Assembly (NCBI RefSeq): GCF_002245625.1
Contig: NZ_NOIG01000001.1
Span: forward strand, 1 to 64,000
DNA length: 64,000 nucleotides
Reading direction: 5' to 3'
DNA from: Acidovorax kalamii
Lineage (GTDB): Bacteria; Pseudomonadota; Gammaproteobacteria; Burkholderiales; Burkholderiaceae_C
The notes beneath the pieces were generated by a model that saw nothing but the letters and a program-made list of their open reading frames with translations, did no database searches and was not told where the DNA came from. Positions 8,775-17,807 of this stretch are shown one piece after another. Position numbers and translations under genes: made by a program. Every line of letters begins with the position of its first letter. The first letter of the stretch is position 1.

Positions 8775-9728
8775 TCAGAAAGGGGGCATGCCAACGGCCG
8801 AGGCCGCGTTCTCGATAGGCACCGCAAACCCGATGCCGATGAAGGTGCGCGCGGGCGTGGGGTTGAGGATGGCGGTGACGATGCCCACCACTTCGCCATC
8901 GAGCGTGACCAGCGGGCCGCCCGAGTTGCCGGGGTTGGCCGCCGCGTCGAACTGGATCAGGTTGCTGAGCTGGCGCTTGCCCTCGGGCGAAGCGAATTCG
9001 CGCTGCAGGCCCGACACCACCCCGGCGGATGCCGAGGGGCCGATGCCAAAGGGGAAACCCACGGCCACCACGTGGTCGCCCGGGCGCAGGTTCTGGGTGG
9101 AGCGCAGGGTGGCGGCCTCCAGGTCATCGGGCACCTTGTGCGCCTGCAGCACGGCCAGGTCGTTCTCGGGCTGGGCACCGGTGATGCTGGCGGTGGTTTC
9201 CAGCCCGTCGTGGAAGGTGATGCCGATGCGGTCGGCGCCCGCCACCACATGCAGGTTGGTCAGGATGACGCCCTTGTCCACGATGACCACGCCCGTGCCG
9301 ATGCCCCGCTCGACTTCTTCCTTGCCGTTCTTGCTGCGGCCGTAGCCCACCACGCGCACGATGGAGGGGGCGATGCTTTCTACGGCGCGGGCAGCGGCCG
9401 ATGGCGGCGTGGTGGCTTCCAGCGTGCGCAGCACGGCGGCATCGATGTCGTCCTGGGTGATCTTGCGGGCAGGGCTGCGGCTGCTGTGCCAGGCGCTGGC
9501 TACCAACAGGGCTACCAAAAGCACCACGATGGTCCAGAGGGCCCACAGCTGGCGCCGCACGGCAGGAGCGTGTGGGGCTGCCGCCTGGTTCCGGGCCGCA
9601 TCCTGCAGCGCGGGTGGCGCGTCGGCCGAGGGCTGGGCAGCGTTCGCAGGTGCTGCGGGTGCGGCCACCGGGGCGGGGGCACGGCTGCGGGCGGGGCGAG
9701 AGCTGCTGTAGAGGGCGGGCCGGGGCAT
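8775..9728 (-). CDS. Membrane-anchored trypsin-like serine protease (S1C, DegP-like, no PDZ)
   Basis: A 317-residue protein with a Pro/Ala-rich cytoplasmic N terminus, one TM helix (about 62-79) and a periplasmic trypsin-like domain. The catalytic triad is visible: His160 in ILTNLHVV, Asp190 in ENDLAVL and Ser269 in NPGNSGGPL. The sequence ends soon after the protease domain, so the PDZ domains of DegP/DegS are absent. It is the first gene of the operon with moxR, DUF58 and the VWA protein, which suggests envelope quality control together with that complex (inference). It is divergent from tatD across 180 bp that must hold both promoters. Confidence 0.9.
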   Translation of the reverse strand: MPRPALYSSSRPARSRAPAPVAAPAAPANAAQPSADAPPALQDAARNQAAAPHAPAVRRQLWALWTIVVLLVALLVASAWHSSRSPARKITQDDIDAAVLRTLEATTPPSAAARAVESIAPSIVRVVGYGRSKNGKEEVERGIGTGVVIVDKGVILTNLHVVAGADRIGITFHDGLETTASITGAQPENDLAVLQAHKVPDDLEAATLRSTQNLRPGDHVVAVGFPFGIGPSASAGVVSGLQREFASPEGKRQLSNLIQFDAAANPGNSGGPLVTLDGEVVGIVTAILNPTPARTFIGIGFAVPIENAASAVGMPPF

Positions 9729-9908
9729 CCTGTCACCTTTGCTCTGGGAGCCTGCGGGTGGTCTCGGGGCGTCCCCGGAAGCGCATTCGCAGGTTCAATT
9801 GCGCCGAGGGCTGGCGCACGCAAATGACGGTAGCACGGTTTGCCCGTAAATGCACACGCAGGGCTACCACCGCAGTGTGGACCGTGTCGCATGGGGCATC
9901 ATCGGTGC

Positions 9909-10766
9909 ATGACGACCGCCTGGATTGACACCCACTGCCATCTTGATGCGCCCGAATTCGATGCCGACCGCAGCGCGGTGCGCCGTGAAGCAATGGCGCG
10001 AGGGGTGGACCATTGCGTGATCCCGGCCGTGGAGCGCAGCAACTGGGAGACCGTGCGCCTGCTGGCGCACCAGCATGGGGACAGCTATGCGCTGGGCATC
10101 CACCCGCTCTACACCGGGCGTGCCGACGATGGGGACGTGGCGCTGTTGCAAGAGATGCTGGTCCAGCACCATGCCGACCCGCGCCTGGCGGCCATCGGCG
10201 AGATCGGCCTGGACTACTTCGTGCCGGGGTTGGACCCCACGCGGCAGGAGCGGTTTTACCGGGCCCAGCTGCAGCTGGCCCGCCGGTTCGACCTGCCGGT
10301 GATCCTGCATGTGCGCCGGTCGGCCGACAAGCTGCTCAAGGGCCTGCGGGACTTGCCGGTGCGTGGCGGCATTGCGCATGCCTTCAACGGGAGCTTGCAG
10401 CAGGCGCAGGCCTTCATCGGTCTGGGTTTCAAGCTCGGGTTTGGCGGCGCCATGACTTACGACCGCGCGTTGCAGCTGCGGGGCCTTGCGGCCGAGCTGC
10501 CCGAGGAGGCACTGGTCCTGGAGACCGACGCCCCCGACATCCCGCCCCACTGGCTTTACACCCCGGCCGCACAGCGGGCCGAGGGTCTGCCCCAGGGGCG
10601 CAATGCCCCGGCCGAGTTGCCGCGCATTGCCGAGGTGCTGGCGCAGCTGCGTGGCCAGCCCCTGGCGGCACTGGCCCAGGCCACCACGGCCAACGCCTGC
10701 GCGGCACTGCCCCGGCTGGTGCCCTTGCTGGCGTTGCGAGGCATTGACGGCGAAATTGAGGAGTAA
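9909..10766 (+). CDS. tatD: TatD-family metal-dependent deoxyribonuclease
   Basis: A TIM-barrel metallohydrolase of the TatD family (285 residues). It has DTHCHLD at the N terminus, the metal ligand Glu in AIGEIGLDYF, His in VILHVRRS, His in GIAHAFNGS and the late Asp in LETDAPDIPP. TatD proteins are 3'-5' DNases linked to DNA repair and apoptosis-like DNA turnover. The start at 9909 follows GCATCATCGGTGC. The C terminus (LALRGIDGEIEE) lies in a copy of the dispersed repeat read in reverse. Confidence 0.92.
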   Translation: MTTAWIDTHCHLDAPEFDADRSAVRREAMARGVDHCVIPAVERSNWETVRLLAHQHGDSYALGIHPLYTGRADDGDVALLQEMLVQHHADPRLAAIGEIGLDYFVPGLDPTRQERFYRAQLQLARRFDLPVILHVRRSADKLLKGLRDLPVRGGIAHAFNGSLQQAQAFIGLGFKLGFGGAMTYDRALQLRGLAAELPEEALVLETDAPDIPPHWLYTPAAQRAEGLPQGRNAPAELPRIAEVLAQLRGQPLAALAQATTANACAALPRLVPLLALRGIDGEIEE

Positions 10767-10820
10767 TTTGGGAGCTTTGGGCCGTGTGGTAAACGGTTTA
10801 CAGCTATCTTTTTTTGCGGC
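10756..10820 (-). repeat. Dispersed repeat, copy C (end of tatD)
   Basis: On the minus strand it reads GCAAAAAAAGATAGCTGTAAACC, then GGCCCAAAGCTCCCAAAT and a CTCAA tail. The left GCTAT arm is degenerate. It provides the last four codons and the stop of tatD and the space before the next gene. Confidence 0.5.
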
Positions 10821-10861
10821 CACCCCAAGGTGCTTGCGTGGTTTCGGTCCAGAATCGGCCC

Positions 10862-11437
10862 ATGTCCGACCTCTGCGCCCCCAGCCTTGCGCCTGTTCCT
10901 GCTCCTGCTCCTGTTCGGTGGCAGGGCTTGCCACCCGTGGCGTCTGAAAAGACGGTGGTGCTGGTGCTGGGCAGTTTTCCGGGCGCGGCCTCCTTGCGGG
11001 CGCAGCAGTACTATGCCCACCCCCAAAACCATTTCTGGAAGATCCTGCAGGCCCTCTGGCCGCAGCATCCGCTGCCCGCAGCCGGGCCGGAGCATTACCT
11101 GCAGCGCTGCGACTGGCTGTTGGCGCGCGGGCTGGGGCTGTGGGATGTCTATGCCAGCTGCGAACGCGAAGGCAGCCTGGACACCAGCATCCGCAACCCC
11201 CTGGTCAACGACTTTGCCCGCTTGCTCGGGCGCTGTCCCCGGCTGGCGGCCGTGGCCCACAACGGCGCCGAGAGCTTCCGGCATGCCCCGGCGGTGCAGG
11301 CCAGCCTGGCGGCGCAGCACAGGCCGCCATTGCAGGCCGTGCGACTGCCATCGACCAGCCCGGCCAACGCGTCCTGGAGTTTTGACCGTAAATTGGCGGC
11401 CTGGGCGGCAGTGTTGTCGGCCCACCGCCTGCTTTGA
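10862..11437 (+). CDS. DNA glycosylase of the uracil-DNA glycosylase superfamily (family 6, hypoxanthine type)
   Basis: A 191-residue protein with the features of family-6 (hypoxanthine) DNA glycosylases: GSFPGAASL at 37-45, YAHPQNHFW at 51-59 with the likely catalytic Asn56, and the C-terminal STSPANA loop that grips DNA. These enzymes remove deaminated bases, mainly hypoxanthine, in base-excision repair. The start at 10862 (MSDLCAPS) gives a Pro-rich leader of about 20 residues before the domain. It lies 9 bp upstream of the spermidine-synthase-like gene and is the first gene of a three-gene run ending in gspE. Confidence 0.88.
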   Translation: MSDLCAPSLAPVPAPAPVRWQGLPPVASEKTVVLVLGSFPGAASLRAQQYYAHPQNHFWKILQALWPQHPLPAAGPEHYLQRCDWLLARGLGLWDVYASCEREGSLDTSIRNPLVNDFARLLGRCPRLAAVAHNGAESFRHAPAVQASLAAQHRPPLQAVRLPSTSPANASWSFDRKLAAWAAVLSAHRLL

Positions 11438-11446
11438 ACGCTTTGA

Positions 11447-12211
11447 ATGACCCGCAAAAAAGAAAAACTGCAAGAGTTGCCCGAAGTCAGTGTGTCGGAC
11501 GACGGTGAGGTGCGCCACCTGCACCTGGGTACACCGTGGATCCAGGGTTCCATGCGCATTGATGAGCCCTTTGCGCTGGAGTTGGAGTATGTGCAGCGCA
11601 TGATGGCCTGGCTGCTGTTTGCCGACCTGGCGCAGGTGTCCAAGGGCCATGCCATGCAACTGGGCCTGGGGGCAGGCGCCATCACCAAGTTTTGCCACAA
11701 GAAGCTGCGCATCTGCAGCACGGCGATCGAGCTGAACCCGCAGGTGCTGGCCGTGTGTCGCCAGTGGTTCAAGCTGCCGCCCGATGGCCCCAAGCTGCGT
11801 GTGGTGCTGGCCGATGCGGCCAAGGAGATCCAGAACCCCATGTGGCTGGGCACGGTCGATGCGCTGGCGGTGGATCTCTACGACCACGAGGCCGCAGCGC
11901 CAGTTCTGGATAGCCCGGATTTTTATGCTGATTGCCGGGCGTTGCTGTCGGACACGGGCTGCATGACGGTCAACCTGTTCGGCCGTGCGTCCAGCTTTGA
12001 CCGCAGCCTCCAGAGCATGGCCCAGGCCTTTGGCAGCGATGCGCTGTGGGCATTCAAGCCCACGCGCGAGGGCAACACGGTGGTGCTGGCGCAGCGCACG
12101 CCCTCCCGGCCCAAACGCGCGGAGCTGGCTGAACAGGCCGAAGCGATCCAGGCGCGCTGGGATCTGCCCACCACAAAATGGCTGCGGGCGTTCAAGCCGG
12201 TGGCGTCCTGA
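11447..12211 (+). CDS. Spermidine synthase-like protein (polyamine aminopropyltransferase fold)
   Basis: A 254-residue Rossmann-fold protein of the spermidine synthase/methyltransferase group. The nucleotide-binding glycine motif is LGLGAGAITK (about 70-80), the acidic residue after beta-2 is in TAIELNPQV, and a DALAVDLYDHEAAAP segment stands where SpeE carries its substrate-binding acids. The canonical SpeE motif GGGDGG is absent, so true spermidine synthesis is uncertain; many such proteins are annotated spermidine synthase without proof. It is 9 bp after the glycosylase gene and 12 bp before gspE. Confidence 0.75.
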   Translation: MTRKKEKLQELPEVSVSDDGEVRHLHLGTPWIQGSMRIDEPFALELEYVQRMMAWLLFADLAQVSKGHAMQLGLGAGAITKFCHKKLRICSTAIELNPQVLAVCRQWFKLPPDGPKLRVVLADAAKEIQNPMWLGTVDALAVDLYDHEAAAPVLDSPDFYADCRALLSDTGCMTVNLFGRASSFDRSLQSMAQAFGSDALWAFKPTREGNTVVLAQRTPSRPKRAELAEQAEAIQARWDLPTTKWLRAFKPVAS

Positions 12212-12223
12212 AAGGCTCTGGAT

Positions 12224-14017
12224 ATGACTGCATCCGTGGACACCCCTGGCCGTCTGAAGTCCGCGTCCCATCGCGGTCCGTTGGACTGGCGCCGCATGGT
12301 GCAGTGGCTCAGTGACGACCACGTGATCTCGCGCGAGGAAGCGCAGCGCACCATTGCCCGGTGTTCCCAGGCCGAAAGCTCGCAACATGCATTGGTGCGG
12401 CTTGCCAGCGTGGCCATGGCGCGTGCAAGCGACGGCAAACCCCTCGATATCGAGGCGCTGTCCGAGTACCTGGCCACGCGGGCGGGCCTGGACTACATGC
12501 GCATTGATCCGCTCAAAGTGGATGTGGGCCGTGTCGCCGACAGCATGAGCGCCACCTATGCCGAGCGCCACAAGGTGCTGCCCGTGCAGGTCTCGGCCAA
12601 AGAAGTGGTGGTGGCCACGGCCGAGCCCTTCATCGACGACTGGGTGGCCGAGGTGGAGCGCCAGTCTCGCCGCACGGTGCGTCGTGTGGTGGCCAACCCG
12701 CAGGACATCCACCGGTTCACGGCGGAGTTTTTTGCACTGGCCAAATCCGTGCGTGCGGCGCAGAAGGCGGGGGGCAATTCGGGCGGCAGCAGCTTTGAAC
12801 AGCTGGTGGAGCTAGGCAAAAGCAACAAGCAGCTCGACGCCAACGACCAGGGTGTGGTCAAGGTGGTGGACTGGCTGTGGCAGTACGCGTTTGACCAGCG
12901 TGCAAGCGACATCCACCTGGAGCCGCGCCGCGAGCAGGGTGTGATCCGTTTTCGCATCGACGGTGTGCTGCACCCGGTCTACCAGATGCCCATGGGGGTG
13001 CACAACGCCATGGTGTCGCGCATCAAGCTGCTGGGCCGCATCGATGTGGTGGAAAAACGCCGCCCGCAGGACGGTCGCATCAAGACCCGCAACCCGCGCG
13101 GAGAAGAAGTGGAAATGCGCCTGTCCACGCTGCCCACCGCATTCGGCGAAAAGATGGTCATGCGGATCTTTGATCCGGACAACGCGGTCAAGGACCTGGA
13201 TGCCCTGGGTTTTGCACAGCACGACGCACAGCGCTGGGAGGCGCTGGTCAAACGCCCGCACGGCATCATCCTCGTGACCGGGCCCACGGGCTCGGGCAAG
13301 ACCACCACGCTGTACTCCACGCTCAAGCGTGTGGCGACCGAAGAGGTCAACGTGAGCACGGTGGAAGACCCGATTGAAATGATCGAACCCAGCTTCAACC
13401 AGACCCAGGTGCAGCCGCAGCTCGATTTCAACTTTGCCGAAGGCCTGCGTGCCCTGATGCGCCAGGATCCGGACATCATCATGGTGGGTGAAATCCGGGA
13501 TCTGGAGACCGCAGAAATGGCCATCCAGGCTGCGCTCACGGGGCACCTCGTGTTTTCGACGCTGCACACCAATGATGCACCCAGTGCCATCACCCGCATG
13601 ATGGAGCTGGGGGTGCCGCCCTACCTGCTCAACGCCACCTTGCTGGGCGTGCTGGCCCAGCGGCTGGTGCGTACGCTGTGCAAGCAGTGCAAACAGCGGG
13701 ACGAAACGGCTTCGCGCGATGCGCTGGCCGAGGTCGTCAAGCCCTGGAAGATCAATGGCGCCTACCAGCCCTACAAACCCGTGGGTTGCGTGGACTGCCG
13801 CATGGGCGGTTACCGTGGGCGCATGGGGCTGTATGAATTGCTGACCGTGAGCGAAGCACTCAAGGACCGGATCACCCAGGCCCCATCCATCGACACCCTG
13901 CGCCGCCAGGCTGTGCAGGACGGCATGCGTCCGCTGCGTCTGGCGGGGGCGCTGCGGGTGGCCGAGGGGTTGACCACCATGGACGAAGTGATCGCGGCCA
14001 CTCCCCCGCTGGAGTAA
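12224..14017 (+). CDS. gspE: Type II secretion system ATPase GspE
   Basis: Traffic ATPase of the GspE/PilB family (597 residues). There is an N-terminal docking domain, then the ATPase core with ASDIHLEPR, Walker A GPTGSGKTTT near 350, the Asp box (STVEDPIE), Walker B (MRQDPDIIMVGEIRD) and His box (TGHLVFSTLHTNDAP). The zinc-binding tetracysteine motif (CKQCKQ...CVDC) near 485-525 is typical of GspE. It powers pseudopilus assembly for secretion across the outer membrane. No other gsp genes are in the window, so the remaining machinery must be elsewhere. It could instead serve type IV pili, but the four Cys favour GspE. Confidence 0.9.
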   Translation: MTASVDTPGRLKSASHRGPLDWRRMVQWLSDDHVISREEAQRTIARCSQAESSQHALVRLASVAMARASDGKPLDIEALSEYLATRAGLDYMRIDPLKVDVGRVADSMSATYAERHKVLPVQVSAKEVVVATAEPFIDDWVAEVERQSRRTVRRVVANPQDIHRFTAEFFALAKSVRAAQKAGGNSGGSSFEQLVELGKSNKQLDANDQGVVKVVDWLWQYAFDQRASDIHLEPRREQGVIRFRIDGVLHPVYQMPMGVHNAMVSRIKLLGRIDVVEKRRPQDGRIKTRNPRGEEVEMRLSTLPTAFGEKMVMRIFDPDNAVKDLDALGFAQHDAQRWEALVKRPHGIILVTGPTGSGKTTTLYSTLKRVATEEVNVSTVEDPIEMIEPSFNQTQVQPQLDFNFAEGLRALMRQDPDIIMVGEIRDLETAEMAIQAALTGHLVFSTLHTNDAPSAITRMMELGVPPYLLNATLLGVLAQRLVRTLCKQCKQRDETASRDALAEVVKPWKINGAYQPYKPVGCVDCRMGGYRGRMGLYELLTVSEALKDRITQAPSIDTLRRQAVQDGMRPLRLAGALRVAEGLTTMDEVIAATPPLE

Positions 14018-14192
14018 CGCGCCCAGCGCCGTACAGGCGTCTCCCTGGGCAGCGGTTCGTGGTTCGCACGCGATGCTTTGCCCGCGCGGTGTGGCCATGG
14101 GGCGTTACTGGATGTAGGTGGAATCCACATTCGCGCGGGCCATGCTTGCACGCACAATCGCGCAGTCAAGATTTCCGCCTAGGAGACATTTC

Positions 14193-14681
14193 GTGAAAAT
14201 CAAGAGTCAAAAAGACTTTTTTTCCGGCCTCATGTTCATGGGTGTCGGAGTGGCGTTTGCGTGGGGTGCAACCACGTACAACGTCGGCACTGGCGCCCGC
14301 ATGGGGCCCGGCTATTTCCCCCTGTTGCTGGGTATCTTGCTCGCCATCATTGGCAGCGTGATCACCTTCAAAGCAGTCACGGTGGAGACCCAGGATGGCG
14401 ACAAGATCGGCAAGTGGGCCTGGAAGCCGCTGTTCTTCATCCTGGCTGCCAACTTCGCGTTCGGCATCTTGCTGGGAGGATTGCCCAGCCTCGGGGTTCC
14501 GGCCATGGGCCTCATCGTGGGCATCTATGCATTGACCTTCATTGCGAGTCTGGCGGGTCAGGAGTTTCACGCGAAGTCCGTGTTCCTCCTGGCCACCGTG
14601 TTGGCCATTGGCAGTTATGTGGCATTCGTCTGGGCGCTCAAGCTGCAGTTCCCCGTGTGGCCCAGTTTCATCACGGGTTGA
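14193..14681 (+). CDS. tctB: Tripartite tricarboxylate transporter small membrane subunit TctB
   Basis: A 162-residue protein with four TM helices, matching the TctB family (small subunit of a secondary transporter for citrate-like carboxylates). The start is GTG at 14193, chosen because AGGAGA lies six bases upstream (14181-14186) and the N terminus MKIKSQKDFFSG is typical of the family. The conserved RMGPGYFPLLLG loop follows TM1. tctA starts 15 bp downstream. No TctC (Bug) binding protein gene is adjacent. Confidence 0.9.
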   Translation: MKIKSQKDFFSGLMFMGVGVAFAWGATTYNVGTGARMGPGYFPLLLGILLAIIGSVITFKAVTVETQDGDKIGKWAWKPLFFILAANFAFGILLGGLPSLGVPAMGLIVGIYALTFIASLAGQEFHAKSVFLLATVLAIGSYVAFVWALKLQFPVWPSFITG

Positions 14682-14696
14682 GCAGGAGCACCGACC

Positions 14697-16208
14697 ATGG
14701 ATTTGATTAACAACCTCTCGATGGGTTTTGGCGTTGCGTTCACGTTCCAGAACCTGATTTACTGTTTTGTCGGCTGTCTGCTGGGTACGCTGATTGGCGT
14801 GTTGCCCGGCATTGGCCCAGTGGCAACCATCGCCATGCTGCTGCCGGCCACCTATGCGCTGCCGCCCGTGGCTGCGCTGATCATGCTGGCGGGTATCTAC
14901 TACGGCGCGCAATACGGTGGTTCCACTACCGCCATTCTGGTGAATCTGCCTGGCGAGTCGTCGTCGGTGGTGACCGTGATCGACGGCTACCAGATGGCGC
15001 GCAAGGGCCGCGCGGGCCCGGCGCTGGCGGCTGCCGGCCTGGGTTCGTTCTTTGCAGGCTGTGTAGGCACGCTGATCCTGGCGGCCTTCGCGCCTCCGCT
15101 GACCGAAGTCGCCTTCAAGTTCGGCCCGGCCGAGTATTTCTCGCTGATGGTGCTGGGCCTGATCGGCGCGGTGGTGCTGGCATCGGGCTCCCTGCTCAAG
15201 GCGGTGGGCATGATCGTGCTGGGCCTTCTGATGGGCCTGGTGGGTACCGACGTGAACTCGGGCGTGGCGCGCTTCAGCTTCGACATCCCTGAGCTGACCG
15301 ATGGCATTGGCTTCGTGACCATCGCCATGGGCGTGTTCGGCTACGGTGAAATCATTGCCAACCTGTCGCGTCCCGACGAAGACCGCGAGGTGTTCACTGC
15401 CAAGGTGGAAGGACTCTTCCCCACCAAGGACGACTTCAAGCGCATGATTCCTGCCGTGCTGCGTGGCACCTCGCTGGGTGCTGCCCTGGGCATCTTGCCC
15501 GGTGGTGGTGCTCTGCTGGCCGCTTTTGCCGCCTACACGGTGGAAAAGAAGACCAAGCTGCAACCTGGCGAAGTGCCTTTTGGCCAAGGCAACATCCGTG
15601 GCGTGGCGGCTCCCGAGTCGGCCAACAACGCGGGCTCGCAGACCTCGTTCATCCCCCTGCTGACCCTGGGCATTCCACCCAACGCCGTGATGGCGCTGAT
15701 GGTGGGCGCCATGACCATCCACAACATCCAGCCTGGTCCCCAGGTGATGACCAGCAACCCCGAACTGTTCTGGGGCCTGATCGCTTCGATGTGGATCGGC
15801 AATGCCATGCTGATCGTCCTGAACCTGCCGTTGATCGGCATCTGGATCAAGCTGCTCACAGTGCCCTACCGCTGGCTGTTCCCCTCGATCGTGTTGTTCT
15901 GCGCGGTGGGTGTGTACTCCACCAACAACAACACCTTCGATATCTGGATGGTGGGTGCGTTCGGCCTGATTGGCTACATTTTCTACAAGCTGGGTACCGA
16001 ACCCGCGCCTTTGCTGCTGGGTTTCATCCTGGGCCCGATGATGGAAGAGAACTTGCGCCGTGCGCTGCTGCTCTCGCGCGGTGACTGGAGCGTGTTCGTG
16101 ACGCGTCCGCTGTCGGCCGGCCTGCTGGCGGCTGCGGCCCTGCTGCTCATCATCGTGCTGCTGCCTGCCGTGAAGAACAAGCGCGAAGAAGCTTTTGTGG
16201 AAGATTGA
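14697..16208 (+). CDS. tctA: Tripartite tricarboxylate transporter large permease TctA
   Basis: The 503-residue large subunit with about 11-12 TM helices. Family signatures are visible: GVLPGIGPVATIAMLLP (residues about 38-54), YYGAQYGGSTTAILVNLPGE near 75-95, the duplicated GILPGGGALLAAF near 265 and ESANNAG-QTSFIPLLTLGIPPNAVMALM near 305. It forms the translocation pathway with TctB; substrate is set by a separate TctC-type protein, absent here. A strong terminator follows, so tctBA is a two-gene unit. Confidence 0.95.
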   Translation: MDLINNLSMGFGVAFTFQNLIYCFVGCLLGTLIGVLPGIGPVATIAMLLPATYALPPVAALIMLAGIYYGAQYGGSTTAILVNLPGESSSVVTVIDGYQMARKGRAGPALAAAGLGSFFAGCVGTLILAAFAPPLTEVAFKFGPAEYFSLMVLGLIGAVVLASGSLLKAVGMIVLGLLMGLVGTDVNSGVARFSFDIPELTDGIGFVTIAMGVFGYGEIIANLSRPDEDREVFTAKVEGLFPTKDDFKRMIPAVLRGTSLGAALGILPGGGALLAAFAAYTVEKKTKLQPGEVPFGQGNIRGVAAPESANNAGSQTSFIPLLTLGIPPNAVMALMVGAMTIHNIQPGPQVMTSNPELFWGLIASMWIGNAMLIVLNLPLIGIWIKLLTVPYRWLFPSIVLFCAVGVYSTNNNTFDIWMVGAFGLIGYIFYKLGTEPAPLLLGFILGPMMEENLRRALLLSRGDWSVFVTRPLSAGLLAAAALLLIIVLLPAVKNKREEAFVED

Positions 16209-16240
16209 TCGCCCTCGGGCTTCCTGCTCCCCCTGACTGA

Positions 16241-16271
16241 ACAACGGCACCTGAGGGTGCCGTTGTTTTTT
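16241..16271 (+). terminator. Rho-independent terminator after tctBA
   Basis: A perfect 11-bp stem (ACAACGGCACC / GGTGCCGTTGT) with a TGAG tetraloop is followed by a run of six T. It sits 33 bp after the tctA stop and ends the tctBA transcript. Confidence 0.93.
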
Positions 16272-16331
16272 GGGCAGAGGCATTCGTTTCTGGCTGCTGT
16301 TGCCGGTACACAATCGCAGGCAGAGGTCAGC

Positions 16332-17630
16332 ATGCTCACACCATTCCATCCCGCGCAGCACCCCTACCGGGCCATGCTGCACAACGAAATCCACGCCCGC
16401 CCGCCCGAGGCGATGAATGCCCCCCTGGCCATTGCACACATCGTGATGCTGGCCGATGCGGCCGGGCGCGAGGCGAGCCGGGCCCATGTTGCCGCGCTTT
16501 TGCGCGACCATCACATGGCCCTGCCGGATGCGCACACCACCCATCTGCGGATGGACCTGGGCGCCTTTCGCATGCGCTGGGAGCTGCACACCGAGTTCGT
16601 CACCTGGACCTTCATGGTGCCCGCCCCCATGGAGGCTTTTGGCGAGCGCGAGCCCGCCAGCGCCATGGATGCCGTGCCCCACGACTGGCTGGCCGCTTTG
16701 CCCGGGCAGTGCCTGTGCAGTCTGAACCTGTGGGTGCTGCCGACGCACACCTTTGGCTCGGGTTCGCTGGTCAAACATGTGCTGCACGAGGACACGCTGG
16801 TAGCCTCCACCGTGGCCGATGGCCATGGCGAGGTCTACACCGACTTTGCGATCCATGCGGACGGTTTTTCGCGCATGGTGCTGCTGGCGGGTGGCATGAC
16901 GCCAAGGCGCCTGGGGCGCCTGGTGCAGCGCCTGCTGGAAATTGAAACCTACCGCATGGCTGCCTTGCTGGGACTGCCCGCCGCCCGCGAAGCGGCCAGC
17001 GTCCTGGCCTTTGCCGAGCGTGAACTGGCTGAGCTGGCCAACGCCATCCGCACCGCCAACCGCGACGATGAGCCAGCCCTCCTGGACCGCCTGACCCGGC
17101 TGGCCGGGCAGGTAGAGAGCCAGTATGCGGCCTCGCATTCGCGATTTTCGGCCAGCAGTGCCTATTTTGAACTGCTGGACAAGCGCATCGAAGACATTGC
17201 CGAATCGCGCCTGGCGGGCATGCAGACCATCCGCGAGTTCATGGACCGGCGCCTGACCCCTGCACGCAGCACCTGCGAGTGGGCTGCGCGCCGCCAGGAC
17301 GCACTATCGCAGCGTGTCTCGCGCATGAGCAACCTGCTGCGCACCCGCGTGGAGATCGAGCAGCAGCAAAGCAGCCAGGCACTGCTGACCACCATGAACC
17401 ACCGGCAGGACCTGCAGCTCAAGATGCAGTCCACCGTGGAGGGACTGTCCGTGGCGGCCATCACCTATTACATCGTGGGTCTGGTGAGCTACCTAGCGAA
17501 AGGAGCGCAAAAGCTGGGCTGGCCCCTGTCGCCCGAAACCACTGCGGCCGTTGCCATTCCCGTGGTGGCTGTGGGCGTGTGGTGGTCGCTGCGGCGCCTG
17601 CATCACAAGGTGTTTCACAAGAACGGTTGA
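16332..17630 (+). CDS. DUF3422 family membrane protein
   Basis: A 432-residue protein of the DUF3422 family, which is common in proteobacteria and has no known function. The N-terminal half has the family motif HNEIHARPPEAM (about 16-27). The middle is largely helical and charged, probably coiled coil (ERELAELANAIRT, QQSSQALLTTMNHRQ). The C terminus has two TM helices (near 385-405 and 412-422) separated by a short loop, giving a membrane-anchored cytoplasmic protein. The overall plan recalls CorA-like or RmuC-like anchored coiled coils, but I would not assign a function. The start is ATG 16332. Confidence 0.88.
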   Translation: MLTPFHPAQHPYRAMLHNEIHARPPEAMNAPLAIAHIVMLADAAGREASRAHVAALLRDHHMALPDAHTTHLRMDLGAFRMRWELHTEFVTWTFMVPAPMEAFGEREPASAMDAVPHDWLAALPGQCLCSLNLWVLPTHTFGSGSLVKHVLHEDTLVASTVADGHGEVYTDFAIHADGFSRMVLLAGGMTPRRLGRLVQRLLEIETYRMAALLGLPAAREAASVLAFAERELAELANAIRTANRDDEPALLDRLTRLAGQVESQYAASHSRFSASSAYFELLDKRIEDIAESRLAGMQTIREFMDRRLTPARSTCEWAARRQDALSQRVSRMSNLLRTRVEIEQQQSSQALLTTMNHRQDLQLKMQSTVEGLSVAAITYYIVGLVSYLAKGAQKLGWPLSPETTAAVAIPVVAVGVWWSLRRLHHKVFHKNG

Positions 17631-17807
17631 GCTGTCCAACGGAGCGATGAAGGGCCTGCGCCACTTCTGGCCATCGCTGATGAAGGGGGTGCCCACACAG
17701 AGCTTCGATGGCACTGGTAGGGGATGCCTGTCACACTCGGCGGCTAGCGATCAGCGTGTGCGCAGCGCGTTCAGCCCGCGCGTTTTCTGACAAAAAATCC
17801 AAGCCCC

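Noticed and set aside
9490-9530. Two GCTACCAA words in the protease gene that resemble repeat arms
   Set aside because: They encode a normal TM helix (LLVALLVAS) and lack the rest of the repeat.
6504-9827. Open frame of 1107 codons on the + strand
   Set aside because: It runs antisense through four recognised genes (VWA, DUF58, MoxR, protease) and its product is a His/Gln/Gly/Arg-rich sequence typical of a shadow frame in G+C-rich DNA.
10556-12712. Open frame of 718 codons on the - strand
   Set aside because: It is antisense to the end of tatD, the glycosylase, the spermidine-synthase-like gene and the start of gspE; its composition is that of a shadow.
14166-17138. Open frame of 990 codons on the - strand
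   Set aside because: It is antisense to tctB, tctA and the DUF3422 gene and has the biased His/Gln/Arg composition of a shadow frame; no family resemblance.
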